A stretch of DNA of 62,674 bases from Bacteroidota bacterium (lineage in GTDB: Bacteria; Bacteroidota; Bacteroidia; Flavobacteriales_E; Vicingaceae): positions 1 to 62,674 of the forward strand of contig JACPDX010000009.1 of the NCBI GenBank assembly GCA_016183805.1, in the 5' to 3' direction. Below are positions 26,819 to 35,823 of the stretch, piece by piece; the stretch's first letter is position 1; every line of letters starts with the position of its first letter. The notes under the pieces are model-generated. The model worked only from the letters and a program-made list of their open reading frames with translations, was not told the origin of the DNA and ran no database searches. Position numbers and translations under genes: made by a program.

Positions 26819-28198
26819 TTGAGATACTTAAAAAAACATATCTATTTAATCGTACTCGCATTTAGTATTCTATTTGCAAAAACATCCTTTTCACAAACAC
26901 CTCAAAAAACCCGAATTTTATTCGTTTTAGATGCCTCTCAAAGTATGTACGGTTTGTGGGGACAAGAGCAAAAAATGGTTGTTGCAACACGATTACTTAG
27001 TCAATTAATGGACAGCCTCAAAACTGTTGAAAATTTAGAAGTTGCCTTAAGGGTTTACGGGCATCAATTCTCTGTAGCGGCAGGAAACAGAAGTTGTGAA
27101 GACACCAAACTAGAAGTACCTTTTGCCACGAACAATTTCTCAAAAATAAAAAAGAAACTGACCGAAATTCGCCCAACAGGAACAACGCCTATTGCATACT
27201 CGCTAGAACAAACTAAAAACGATTTCCCACCTTGTACCAACTGTAAAAACATTATTATTTTAATTACCGATGGTATTGAAGAATGTCAGGGCGACCCTTG
27301 TGCTGTGGCATTGGCTTTGCAAAAAAACGGTGTAATTCTTCGTCCGTTTGTTATTGGTATGGGATTGGATTTAGAAACCATCGATGCATTTAAATGTGTA
27401 GGTAATTTTTTTGAAACCAAAGATGCTGAATCGTTTCAAAATGTGCTGCAAATTGTTATTTCACAAGTCATGAATAACACTACCGTTCAGGTTAACCTGA
27501 TGGATGCTTTTGGAAAACCTACCGAAACCGATGTAAACATGACTTTTTACGACAGTTTCTCCAAATCAATTCAATACAATTTTATCCATACCATCAACAA
27601 TTATGGTGTTCCTGATACGGTTCCAATTAACCCTGCATTACGTTACGATTTGGTGGTTCATACCTTACCTGAAGTAACAAAAAAAGACATTGAAATTACG
27701 GCAGGAAAACACAACATTATTGGTATTGATGCTCCACAAGGCATGTTAAAAATGGAAATGAGTGGATTAAACGAATACCAGGATTTAAAATGTTTAGTTC
27801 GTAAACATGGCGATTTAAACACGTTTCATGTTCAAAATTTTGAAGAAACCACCAAATATATTGTCGGTGATTACGATTTAGAAATTCTTACACTCCCAAG
27901 AATCCATGTAAAAAAAGTGAACATTGCACAAAGCCATACGACTAAAGTTTTTATACAAGACCCCGGTTTAGCTACCATTTTTTTACCTGCAAAAGGTGTC
28001 GCAAGTCTTTTTGTTGAAGAAAACAATACCTTGAAATGGATTTATAACCTATCTCCAAACAGCACAAGAGAAACAGTGATTCTTCAACCCGGAAATTACC
28101 GATTGGTTTATCGAAGCGTAAACTCAAAAAATGTAATTGAAACAAAAGAAAAAACATTTAAAATAAATTCAGGGGCTTCGGCTCAAATAAAATTTTAG
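26819..28198 (+). CDS. Secreted von Willebrand factor A domain protein
   Basis: A 459-residue protein with a signal peptide (hydrophobic residues 8-22, ending SFSQ) and a vWA domain. The MIDAS motif is DASQSM (DxSxS) with IITDGIEE later supplying the Asp. Residues 215-459 form beta-rich repeats with no family I recognise. vWA domains bind metal and partner proteins. The only plausible start is TTG 26819, immediately after a palindromic repeat; the signal peptide begins there, so a later start is unlikely. It ends 2 bp before the transketolase C-terminal subunit, which suggests translation coupling. Confidence 0.8.
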   Translation: MRYLKKHIYLIVLAFSILFAKTSFSQTPQKTRILFVLDASQSMYGLWGQEQKMVVATRLLSQLMDSLKTVENLEVALRVYGHQFSVAAGNRSCEDTKLEVPFATNNFSKIKKKLTEIRPTGTTPIAYSLEQTKNDFPPCTNCKNIIILITDGIEECQGDPCAVALALQKNGVILRPFVIGMGLDLETIDAFKCVGNFFETKDAESFQNVLQIVISQVMNNTTVQVNLMDAFGKPTETDVNMTFYDSFSKSIQYNFIHTINNYGVPDTVPINPALRYDLVVHTLPEVTKKDIEITAGKHNIIGIDAPQGMLKMEMSGLNEYQDLKCLVRKHGDLNTFHVQNFEETTKYIVGDYDLEILTLPRIHVKKVNIAQSHTTKVFIQDPGLATIFLPAKGVASLFVEENNTLKWIYNLSPNSTRETVILQPGNYRLVYRSVNSKNVIETKEKTFKINSGASAQIKF

Positions 28199-28200
28199 AA

Positions 28201-29148
28201 ATGAAAAAATACCCTTACACCGAAAAAAAAGATACCCGCTCAGGTTTTGGCGACGGATTAACTGAATTAGGAAGAGAAAACCCAAATGTAGTGGCTCTTT
28301 GTGCCGACTTAACAGGTTCGTTAAAAATGAATCAGTTTGAGAAAGAAAATCCTGACCGATTTTTTCAAGTGGGTATTGCCGAAGCCAACATGATTGGTAT
28401 TGCAGCCGGCATGACCATTGGTGGTAAAATTCCATTTACCGGAACTTTTGCCAATTTTTCTACGGGTAGGGTTTACGATCAAATTCGTCAGGCGGTGGCT
28501 TATTCGGGTAAAAACGTAAAAATTTGTGCTTCACACGCCGGTTTAACGTTGGGTGAAGATGGTGCAACCCACCAGATTTTAGAAGACATTGGTTTAATGA
28601 AAATGTTACCGGGCATGACCGTTATCAACCCTTGTGATTACAACCAAACCAAAGCTGCAACAAAAGCTATTGCTAAACATAAAGGTCCGGTTTACTTGCG
28701 TTTCGGACGACCTGCTGTTCCTGTATTTATGAACGAACCGTTCGAAATTGGAAAAGCAATTTTGTTGAACGAAGGAACAGATGTAACCATATTTGCTACA
28801 GGACATCTGGTTTGGGAAGCCATTCAAGCTGGAGAGTTATTAGAAGCAAAAGGAATAAGTGCCGAAATTATCAACATCCACACCATAAAACCATTGGATG
28901 AAGAAGCGGTATTAAAATCAGCCAACAAAACCAAATGTATAGTTACTGCCGAAGAACATATGATGAACGGTGGCTTGGGCGATAGTATTGCTCAATTGGT
29001 GAGCAGAAACAACCCTATGCCAATTGAATATGTTGCCGTAAACGATAGTTTTGGTGAAAGCGGAATCCCGGCTCAATTGATGGAAAAATACGGCTTAAAT
29101 GCCGAAAGCATTGTAAAAGCTGTAGAAAAAGTGATGAAAAGAAAGTGA
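28201..29148 (+). CDS. Transketolase, C-terminal (pyrimidine-binding) subunit
   Basis: A 315-residue protein matching the second and third transketolase domains: [29 protein letters not shown] (catalytic Glu-Ala-Asn region), [30 protein letters not shown] and a C-terminal domain from [12 protein letters not shown]. It completes the active site with the subunit at 25878. ATG start 28201, 2 bp after the vWA stop. Downstream, the cysteine synthase-like frame overlaps its end if the GTG at 29145 is used. Confidence 0.92.
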   Translation: MKKYPYTEKKDTRSGFGDGLTELGRENPNVVALCADLTGSLKMNQFEKENPDRFFQVGIAEANMIGIAAGMTIGGKIPFTGTFANFSTGRVYDQIRQAVAYSGKNVKICASHAGLTLGEDGATHQILEDIGLMKMLPGMTVINPCDYNQTKAATKAIAKHKGPVYLRFGRPAVPVFMNEPFEIGKAILLNEGTDVTIFATGHLVWEAIQAGELLEAKGISAEIINIHTIKPLDEEAVLKSANKTKCIVTAEEHMMNGGLGDSIAQLVSRNNPMPIEYVAVNDSFGESGIPAQLMEKYGLNAESIVKAVEKVMKRK

Positions 29149-29165
29149 TATATTTTGAATCCAAC

Positions 29166-30185
29166 ATGTTAGACCTACAAATGAAAATTCGAAAAACACC
29201 CGATTTAACAAGCATCATTGGTAAAACACCTTTAGCCAAAATTAAGTTCTTATACAAAAACGAAGAAAGGTTTATCTATGCTAAATTAGAAAACTTTAAC
29301 ATGACAGGCAGTATTAAAGATCGTGTTGCCTTACATGTTATCAAAAAATCTTATGAAGAAGGGTTATTAAAACCCGGCGATGAAATTGTTGAAGCCACCA
29401 GTGGAAATACAGGTATTTCATTTTCGGCTGTTGGAGCAGCATTTAATCACCCCGTAACGATTTACATGCCCAACTGGATGAGCATGGAACGAATTCAATT
29501 GATTAAAAGTTTTGGAGCTAAAATACGATTGGTTACTCCCGAAGAAGGTGGTTTTTTAGGAAGTATTGAAATGACCAGACAGCACCAAGCTACCAATAAA
29601 AATGTTTTTTTACCTTGCCAGTTTGAAAATTGCTTTAACGTTGAGGCACATTATACCACTACCGGACCCGAAATTGAAAGCCAAATGCAACAATTAAACC
29701 TCAATATAGATGCTTTTGTTGCTGGAGTTGGAACTGGTGGAACCGTAATGGGAACTGGAAATTATTTAAGAACAAAATATCCAAACGTAAAAATCCACCC
29801 ATTAGAACCTGCTAATTCTCCAACATTATCTACAGGCTACAAAGTTGGTAAACATCGGATTCAGGGTATTTCTGATGAATTTATTCCTTCTATTGTTAAA
29901 TTAAATGAATTAGATGAAATATTACATGTAGATGATGGTGATGCTATTATTATGTCTCAAAAATTAGCTCAAACACTTGGTTTAGGTGTTGGTATTTCAT
30001 CCGGAGCAAATTTTATAGGTGCTTTAATTGCACAAGAAAAATTGCACCCAACAGCCCATGTGGTGACTATTTTTTCGGATAGCAATAAAAAATACTTAAG
30101 CACTGATTTATGCAGGGAAGAACCTATAAAAGAAAGTTTTTTATCTAGCGATGTAGAGTTATTGGGCTTTGAGTTGGTTTCTTAA
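29166..30185 (+). CDS. Cysteine synthase / cystathionine beta-synthase-family PLP enzyme
   Basis: About 340 residues of fold-type II PLP enzyme. The Schiff-base lysine is in NMTGSIKDR and the phosphate/substrate loop is [12 protein letters not shown] second glycine-rich PLP-binding segment is [14 protein letters not shown]-terminal tail after [10 protein letters not shown] is longer than in classic CysK. It probably makes cysteine from O-acetylserine and sulfide, but related enzymes use O-phosphoserine or sulfite. Possible starts are GTG 29145 (overlapping the transketolase stop), ATG 29166 and ATG 29181; I chose 29166. It is likely cotranscribed with the transketolase genes. Confidence 0.83.
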   Translation: MLDLQMKIRKTPDLTSIIGKTPLAKIKFLYKNEERFIYAKLENFNMTGSIKDRVALHVIKKSYEEGLLKPGDEIVEATSGNTGISFSAVGAAFNHPVTIYMPNWMSMERIQLIKSFGAKIRLVTPEEGGFLGSIEMTRQHQATNKNVFLPCQFENCFNVEAHYTTTGPEIESQMQQLNLNIDAFVAGVGTGGTVMGTGNYLRTKYPNVKIHPLEPANSPTLSTGYKVGKHRIQGISDEFIPSIVKLNELDEILHVDDGDAIIMSQKLAQTLGLGVGISSGANFIGALIAQEKLHPTAHVVTIFSDSNKKYLSTDLCREEPIKESFLSSDVELLGFELVS

Positions 30186-30215
30186 CTCTCGGTAACATCC
30201 AAATAAATTGTCTTT

Positions 30216-30246
30216 AGATTAAACCTTTTAACATAAGTGCAGTCTC
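30216..30246 (+). promoter_or_regulatory. Candidate ECF sigma-dependent promoter, copy 1
   Basis: agattaaacctttta is followed after 10 bp by agtct. The same bipartite sequence with the same spacing occurs at 30815-30845, before the next gene of the operon. It lies about 27 bp upstream of the sigma factor start codon, as expected of an autoregulated promoter. Confidence 0.55.
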
Positions 30247-30272
30247 ACATAAGTTGCAAGTAAGCTTTATTT

Positions 30273-30821
30273 ATGGACGACCAAAATCAAAACGATTTAC
30301 TGAAATTATTTAGGGACGAAAACTCTAGAAATTACACCTTTGATTTGATTGTAAAGCAATATCAAAAACGCATTTACTGGCATGTTCGCCGAATGGTTAT
30401 TAACCATGATGATACAGACGATGTGGTTCAAAATACATTTATAAAAGCTTGGAACGGTTTACCCAATTTTAAAGAAGAATCGAAACTATACACTTGGCTT
30501 TATAGGATTGCCACCAACGAATGTATTACCTTTTTAAACAAAAAGCGTCGTGTGTTTTTTATTCCCTTACACGATGTAGAACAAGAATTGAGTAATCAAC
30601 TTGAATCAGACGAATTTTACAACGGCGACGAAATACAGTTAAAACTGCAAAAAGCCATTTTAACTTTGCCCGAAAAACAACGATTGGTGTTTAACATGAA
30701 ATATTACGACGAGTTGAAATACGAAGAAATGTCGGAGATTTTATCTACTTCGGTTGGTGCATTAAAATCATCGTATCACCTTGCCGTAAAAAAAATTGAA
30801 ACTTTTTTAACCCAAGATTAA
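30273..30821 (+). CDS. ECF-type RNA polymerase sigma factor
   Basis: A 182-residue sigma-70 family protein. Region 2 runs from NYTFDLIVKQYQKRIYWHVRRM to DDVVQNTFIKAWNGL, and the region 4 helix-turn-helix from LPEKQRLVFNMKYYDELKYE to SSYHLAVKKI. The short length and absence of region 3 identify the extracytoplasmic-function group. It is followed by a single-helix membrane protein and an exported Spy-like protein, so the operon probably responds to envelope stress. A duplicated promoter-like motif suggests self-regulation. Confidence 0.92.
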   Translation: MDDQNQNDLLKLFRDENSRNYTFDLIVKQYQKRIYWHVRRMVINHDDTDDVVQNTFIKAWNGLPNFKEESKLYTWLYRIATNECITFLNKKRRVFFIPLHDVEQELSNQLESDEFYNGDEIQLKLQKAILTLPEKQRLVFNMKYYDELKYEEMSEILSTSVGALKSSYHLAVKKIETFLTQD

Positions 30822-30845
30822 ACCTTTTACAAAAACTATAGTCTT
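30815..30845 (+). promoter_or_regulatory. Candidate ECF sigma-dependent promoter, copy 2
   Basis: The 15-bp string agattaaacctttta is identical to copy 1, again followed after 10 bp by agtct. It overlaps the last codons and stop of the sigma gene and lies about 9 bp before the next start codon. It could give the downstream genes extra transcription. Confidence 0.55.
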
Positions 30846-30853
30846 AATTACAG

Positions 30854-31264
30854 ATGCAAAACGGAAACAACATAGAGCAACTAAAAAAAGAAAATCAGTT
30901 TTTGGTTCCGGCAAATTATTTTGAGGAATTGCCTCAACATATACAGGCTAAAAGAAACCAAATAAAACCGAATACTGTTTTTTCAACCAATTGGTATTAC
31001 AAAATTTTAGCACCAACCATGTTAGTCATTACATTATTTGCTTCTTATTACATCTATCAAAACAACACTACTACCGAATTAACTGCACAAGAAATTAGTG
31101 AAGTAATTATCGATCAAGAGTTGATACAATTTGATGAGGAGATGATTTACGAAGTGTATGCTGAAACTGCCACACCAAATCAAACTGAGTCGGAAAACGA
31201 AGAAATAATCGATTATTTAATAAATGATAACATTAGTATAAACTTAATATTAGAAGAATTATGA
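30854..31264 (+). CDS. Single-pass membrane protein, probable anti-sigma factor
   Basis: A 136-residue protein with one membrane helix (ILAPTMLVITLFASYYIYQ, about residues 49-67). The N-terminal cytoplasmic part has a FLVPANYFEELPQHIQ motif seen in Bacteroidota proteins encoded next to ECF sigma factors, and the acidic C-terminal half would be periplasmic. Sequence families are poorly defined, so the anti-sigma role is inferred from position (33 bp after the sigma gene) and topology. Confidence 0.65.
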   Translation: MQNGNNIEQLKKENQFLVPANYFEELPQHIQAKRNQIKPNTVFSTNWYYKILAPTMLVITLFASYYIYQNNTTTELTAQEISEVIIDQELIQFDEEMIYEVYAETATPNQTESENEEIIDYLINDNISINLILEEL

Positions 31265-31309
31265 AATAAGCATAATGCGAATTCCATATAATAATTAAAA
31301 AATAAACAT

Positions 31310-31843
31310 ATGAAAACTAAAAATGTAATAGCGTTACTTTTAATCGGAGCATTAAGTGTAACAACCATTTCTGCACAACATCAAAAACCAGACAAGCCAA
31401 ACCGACCGGAGGGAGCACACAAACCAGACCCAAAAAAGTTTAAAGTCATGAAAATTGCTTATTTAACAGAAAAACTTGAGTTAACACCAGAAGAAGCTCA
31501 ACAATTTTGGCCCATTTACAACGAATTTGAGAGTAAAAAGAAATTAGAGCGTAAAGAGTTTAGAGACGACAAAAAAGACATGGAAAAAGAAATAGAGTTG
31601 TCGGATGCTGATATAGAAAAAATGTTAAACGAACACTTACAATTAAAACAAGATGAGTTGAACTTAGAGAAAGAATATTTGGCAAAATTCAAAACTGTTT
31701 TACCAATGAAAAAAATTGGTGCCTTATACAAAGCTGAAGAGTCGTTTAAACGTGATTTATTACGAAAAATGAAAGCTCCAACGCCTCCAACTCCACCAAC
31801 ACCACCTACCTCTCCTTCTGCACCTGCACCTAAAGGAAGATAA
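31310..31843 (+). CDS. Exported Spy/CpxP-like protein with proline-rich tail
   Basis: A 177-residue protein with a signal peptide (ends ISAQ, residue 23) and a highly charged helical body: LTEKLELTPEEAQQFWPIYNEFE, where the LTPEEAQ and W-P residues resemble Spy/CpxP-type periplasmic helical chaperones. The C-terminus is a repetitive PTPPTPPTPP tail ending in KGR. It is the third gene of the ECF sigma operon and is followed by a strong terminator. A chaperone or stress-sensor role is inferred; the tail may mediate adhesion or spacing. Confidence 0.72.
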   Translation: MKTKNVIALLLIGALSVTTISAQHQKPDKPNRPEGAHKPDPKKFKVMKIAYLTEKLELTPEEAQQFWPIYNEFESKKKLERKEFRDDKKDMEKEIELSDADIEKMLNEHLQLKQDELNLEKEYLAKFKTVLPMKKIGALYKAEESFKRDLLRKMKAPTPPTPPTPPTSPSAPAPKGR

Positions 31844-31845
31844 AT

Positions 31846-31890
31846 ATTCAAAAAAATAGCGAACCAAAGTGGTTCGCTATTTTTTTGAAT
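31846..31890. terminator. Bidirectional terminator
   Basis: A near-perfect 20-bp inverted repeat with core tagcgaacc / ggttcgcta and a 5-base loop. It is flanked by A-run on the left and T-run on the right. It lies between convergent stops at 31843 and 31906. Confidence 0.9.
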
Positions 31891-31905
31891 TAGTTAAAGC
31901 TAAAT

Positions 31906-33315
31906 TTATTTTTTAAACTCGTTGTGCGTTTTTTCTAATATTTTAAATGCTCCTTCGGTAGTAGCAGCCTCGGCATAAGTTCTTAAAACAGGTTCTGTAC
32001 CTGATGGGCGAATCATTACCCATTCGTCGTTGTCAAAGAAAAACTTATAGCCGTCAATATCTTCCACTTTACGAACTTCTAAATCTCCAAATTTTTTGTA
32101 TGATTTTGACGCACAATTTTTCATGATACGTTGTTTATCCTCTTCTTTTAAATGCAAGTCGATACGCTCAAATTTGAATGCACCAACAATTTTATAAACA
32201 TCATCAATAAGTTCTTCCAATGTTTTACCTGATTTAACCATGTATTCCCAAATAATCATTCCCATCCAAATTCCGTCACGCTCAGGAATGTGACCTTTAA
32301 CTGCAATACCACCCGATTCTTCGCCACCTAACAACACATCATCTTTTATTATTATTCCTGCAATATTTTTAAAACCTATTTGAACTACTTGATAATCTAA
32401 ACCATAATAGTCGCACATTTTTTTAACTTTTGGAGTTACCGAAAATGCATTAACTACTTTTCCCGTCATTTTCTTTTCTTCTACCAAATACTTAATCAGT
32501 AATAAAATAATGTGGTGAGAATCAACAAATTCGCCTGAACTATTGTACAAGCCTATTCTATCCGCATCACCATCAACAGCTAACCCGCAATTAATTTCAC
32601 CACCCGAAAGTTTAATCATTTCTGAAAACTCCAATAAATTTCTATGAATAGGTTCTGGTGCAATACCATCAAAACCAGGATTGTAATCGCAATGTAAAAA
32701 ATCAATATCGGGCAACAACCTACGCATTACATTTTGACCGGCACCATACATGGCATCAAATGCAAAATTGAGTTTCGATTTTCTAATCGAATCCATATCA
32801 AAATTTGCTTCTACATGATTTACATACATGGTTTCTAAATCAATGTATTCAATCAACCCTTTTTCAGCCAATTTGTTGATGTCTAAAATTTCTAAATTAA
32901 GGGTATTTGTTTCCGGAATTAAATCTTCAACTTCTTGAATTTCTTTTGGCAACAGTGGTCCTCCAAAGCTGCCTTTTAGTTTAAAACCATTGTATGAAGG
33001 TGGATTATGAGATGCCGTAATAACAACACCCAACGAAGCTTTTTGTTTTAAAGTTCCTAAACTTACCATTGGTGTAGAAACAAAATCTTTTGCTAAATAA
33101 ACTTTAACACCAGCATTAGCAAGAACTTTAGCTGTAGTTTCTGCAAAAAGTTCACCGGCAAATCTGCAATCGTGACCAATAACTACCGATGGTTTTTTAA
33201 AATTATGTTTTAACCAAGTAGCTGTTCCAATAGCAACTCTTGCCACATTATCAACGGTATATTCTTTAGCAATTATTGCTCTCCACCCGTCAGTTCCAAA
33301 TTTAATTTTAGTCAT
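31906..33315 (-). CDS. Phosphoglucomutase/phosphomannomutase family enzyme
   Basis: A 469-residue alpha-D-phosphohexomutase. It has the phosphoserine loop TASHNPPSYNGFK (about residues 98-110), the metal-binding loop DGDADRIG (about 246-253), the sugar-binding GGEESGG, and the phosphate-binding RPSGTEP near the C-terminus. It interconverts hexose-1- and hexose-6-phosphates; glucose versus mannose or glucosamine cannot be decided from sequence alone. ATG start at 33315. It is a single gene with its own terminator on the convergent side. Confidence 0.92.
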   Translation of the reverse strand: MTKIKFGTDGWRAIIAKEYTVDNVARVAIGTATWLKHNFKKPSVVIGHDCRFAGELFAETTAKVLANAGVKVYLAKDFVSTPMVSLGTLKQKASLGVVITASHNPPSYNGFKLKGSFGGPLLPKEIQEVEDLIPETNTLNLEILDINKLAEKGLIEYIDLETMYVNHVEANFDMDSIRKSKLNFAFDAMYGAGQNVMRRLLPDIDFLHCDYNPGFDGIAPEPIHRNLLEFSEMIKLSGGEINCGLAVDGDADRIGLYNSSGEFVDSHHIILLLIKYLVEEKKMTGKVVNAFSVTPKVKKMCDYYGLDYQVVQIGFKNIAGIIIKDDVLLGGEESGGIAVKGHIPERDGIWMGMIIWEYMVKSGKTLEELIDDVYKIVGAFKFERIDLHLKEEDKQRIMKNCASKSYKKFGDLEVRKVEDIDGYKFFFDNDEWVMIRPSGTEPVLRTYAEAATTEGAFKILEKTHNEFKK

Positions 33316-33399
33316 TCCTTTTTTTTTTCAAATCCACCACAAGATTAATGTTTTTTTATAAATATGAGGAAACCTTTAACTTATAATATTTTTTAAAAC

Positions 33400-33407
33400 T
33401 ACTTTTG
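33400..33407 (+). promoter_or_regulatory. Putative -7 element (TACTTTTG)
   Basis: TACTTTTG lies 27 bp before the start of the MuiA-like gene and fits TAnnTTTG. No clear -33 element is seen. Confidence 0.35.
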
Positions 33408-33434
33408 GTATAACTAATTTTAAAATTATACCTT

Positions 33435-35114
33435 ATGAAAATTTCCATCTTAATTTCAATTTTTACATTAAGCATTTCCAATGTATTTGCACAAACAAAC
33501 GAAAACGTTGTAGAAATCAATGTTCCAATTCATTCTGCTATTGTTTATTTATATGGAGCGGAAGTATCTCACGTTAAACAGGTAAACTTAAATCCCGGAT
33601 TAAATAAAATTGTTTTTACAGGATTATCTACCAAACTCAATTCGAAAAGTATTCAGGTAAATACCACAGGGGAGGTTTCTATTTTAGCAATATCTGATGC
33701 TGTTAACTATATGGCAAACCAAAAAGAAAGTGCAAAAGTGAAGGAATTAAAGGATTCGGTAACCTTAGTAACTGATAACGTGATACAATTGAGTAATGAT
33801 AGAGATGCATACACTTCGGAAAAAAATATGTTGTTAAAAAACGAATCTATTGGCGGTAACGATAAAGGAGTAGCTGTTGCCGAGTTAAAATTAGCAGCTG
33901 ATTTGTTTAGAAGTAGAATAAAAGAGATTAATACTGCTATTTCAAGTATAGATAAACAATCTAATGTATTGAATGAAATTTTGATTAAGTTAAATGGACA
34001 ACTTATGGAATTAAATGCGAAAAATACTCAGCCTTCGGCAGAAATTTCCATTTTATTGAGTTCAAAAACTAAAACAAATTCAACAATAGACTTAAAATAT
34101 ATTGTTTCGGATGCAGGATGGGCTCCAAGTTATGATCTACTTGCTTTGGATATTAATCAACCTATTGAGTTAAAATACCGGGCAAAAGTTTTTAACAATA
34201 CAGGTATCGACTGGAACGATATTAAAATTAAACTGTCTACTGCCGATCCCTCTCAAAGTGCCTCTAAACCAGTTTTAGATAAATGGAGTTTAGATTATAG
34301 TGTTGCCAATCAAAATTATTATAAATCATCAAATATGGGATGGGACAATAATGCTCCTTCTTCAAAATCAGGTGAAGGTTATATGCAAAATGCTTTATTT
34401 GAGAATAATATTCTTCAAAAAGCTGAACAAAAAGCAATTGCAAAGCCTATTGAATTTGAAGAAATTCAAGTTTCAGAATTAAGTGCTGAATTTGATATTA
34501 AAATCAATTATTCCATTCCTTCCGATTCTAAACCTTATATAGTTGATGTAACAGAATACAAACTTCCTGCTACCTATCAGCATTTTAGTGTTCCAAAACT
34601 TGATAGAGATGCCTTTTTACTGGCACGTATTACAGGATGGGAAGACCTTGATTTAGTTGAGGGTCCGGCAAATGTATATTATAGCGGCACGTATGTTGGT
34701 CAATCTTACATTAGTACCAGAAGCGTAGATGACACACTAGATTTATCTTTGGGTCGTGATAACAAAGTGTTAGTTACACGAAGCAAAATAAAAGAATATA
34801 ATACTAAAAAATTTTTGGGTAGTACAACAAAAGAAACTTTTGGTTACGAAATGAACATTAAAAATAATCGTAAAACACCTATTTTTATTGAAGTAAATGA
34901 TCAGCTTCCAATTTCAACTCAAGGCGATATTATTGTTGAGTCGATAGAAACAAGTAAAGCTGAGTTTGATTCTAAAACCGGAAAATTGACTTGGAAATAC
35001 GATTTACAACCGGGAGAAGTTAAAAAAATTATTTTGTCGTTTTCGGTAAAATACCCTAAAAACACCAATGTAAACTTTCAAAAAACAAAAATGAAAGCCA
35101 GAGCAAAATTTTGA
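33435..35114 (+). CDS. MuiA-like protein (DUF4140/DUF4139), exported
   Basis: A 559-residue protein with a signal peptide ending NVFAQ (residue 20). The N-terminal DUF4140 module (AIVYLYGAEVSHVKQVNL, then LVFTGLSTKLNSKSIQV-like) is followed by a coiled-coil region about residues 90-200. The DUF4139 beta domain (KYIVSDAGWAPSYDL, RAKVFNNTGIDWNDIKI, VSFSVKYPK-like end) closes it. Annotation pipelines call such proteins 'mucoidy inhibitor MuiA family'; no biochemical activity is known. It is followed 23 bp later by a DinB-like gene. Confidence 0.83.
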   Translation: MKISILISIFTLSISNVFAQTNENVVEINVPIHSAIVYLYGAEVSHVKQVNLNPGLNKIVFTGLSTKLNSKSIQVNTTGEVSILAISDAVNYMANQKESAKVKELKDSVTLVTDNVIQLSNDRDAYTSEKNMLLKNESIGGNDKGVAVAELKLAADLFRSRIKEINTAISSIDKQSNVLNEILIKLNGQLMELNAKNTQPSAEISILLSSKTKTNSTIDLKYIVSDAGWAPSYDLLALDINQPIELKYRAKVFNNTGIDWNDIKIKLSTADPSQSASKPVLDKWSLDYSVANQNYYKSSNMGWDNNAPSSKSGEGYMQNALFENNILQKAEQKAIAKPIEFEEIQVSELSAEFDIKINYSIPSDSKPYIVDVTEYKLPATYQHFSVPKLDRDAFLLARITGWEDLDLVEGPANVYYSGTYVGQSYISTRSVDDTLDLSLGRDNKVLVTRSKIKEYNTKKFLGSTTKETFGYEMNIKNNRKTPIFIEVNDQLPISTQGDIIVESIETSKAEFDSKTGKLTWKYDLQPGEVKKIILSFSVKYPKNTNVNFQKTKMKARAKF

Positions 35115-35137
35115 ATTCACCATAAAAATAAGTTAGC

Positions 35138-35725
35138 ATGCAAAAGACCAATAAAAAAACAACTCCAGTCAAAAAAAGTGCTGAGTTAAAACCTACCAAA
35201 AAAGAAAGTAAAATTAATGCTATTGCAACTCATGATTTTGCTGAATATTTTAATAACTACATCAATTTAGTTACCGAAGAAGATGTAATAAAATCCTTAA
35301 AATCTTCATACAAGGAAATGAAGCATTTGATTGGTTATTTGAGTGAAGAACAAGGTAATTATGCTTACGATAAGAAAAAATGGACCATAAAAGAATTACT
35401 GGTTCATGTAATGGACACCGAGCGAATTTTTTGCGAAAGAGCCTTGCGTTTTGCCAGAAAAGATAAAACCGAATTACCTGGATTCGATCATGATGTTTTT
35501 GTGCTGAATTCAAATGCAAACCAACGAGCTTTAAAAGATATTTTAAAAGAATACAAAACCATTAGAAAATCTACCCTAGCACTATTTAAAAATTTTACAC
35601 CTGAAATGCTGGAACAAGGTGGTGTAGCTAACGGAAACAAATTAACCGTACATGCTATTGGATTTGTTATCTCAGGCCATGAGTTACACCATTTAAATAT
35701 AATTAAAGAAAAATACCTCAAGTAA
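35138..35725 (+). CDS. DinB-family four-helix protein
   Basis: A 195-residue protein. After a Lys/Thr-rich N-terminal extension (residues 1-30) comes a DinB_2 four-helix bundle. The metal-binding His residues are seen in KWTIKELLVHVMDTERIF and in HAIGFVISGHELHHLNII (HxxH region). Characterised relatives are thiol-dependent transferases using bacillithiol or mycothiol, which would fit the bshB1 gene in this window, but that link is inference. ATG start 35138, probably cotranscribed with the MuiA-like gene. Confidence 0.85.
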   Translation: MQKTNKKTTPVKKSAELKPTKKESKINAIATHDFAEYFNNYINLVTEEDVIKSLKSSYKEMKHLIGYLSEEQGNYAYDKKKWTIKELLVHVMDTERIFCERALRFARKDKTELPGFDHDVFVLNSNANQRALKDILKEYKTIRKSTLALFKNFTPEMLEQGGVANGNKLTVHAIGFVISGHELHHLNIIKEKYLK

Positions 35726-35727
35726 GA

Positions 35728-35793
35728 AATCCTCCCCTACCTCAGTCAGCTGACGAAGGGGAAGCACCCTCCCTTTGGGAGGGATGGGGTGGA
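35728..35793. repeat. Dispersed palindromic repeat
   Basis: It contains the palindrome gtcagctgac (35745-35754) and a second hairpin ccctcccttt / gggagggatg. The complementary strand matches the segment at 57730-57770 inside a coding region (consensus CGTCARCTGACKGARGT). Related C-rich sequence is present at 59283-59358. Confidence 0.65.
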
Positions 35794-35795
35794 AA

Positions 35796-35823
35796 AATCG
35801 TAAATCGTAAATCCAAAATCGTT
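35796..35823. repeat. Heptamer tract overlapping the CDF transporter start
   Basis: Units aatcgta, aatcgta, aatccaa, aatcgtt in register. The last unit contains the TTG used as start codon by the transporter gene. Confidence 0.68.
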
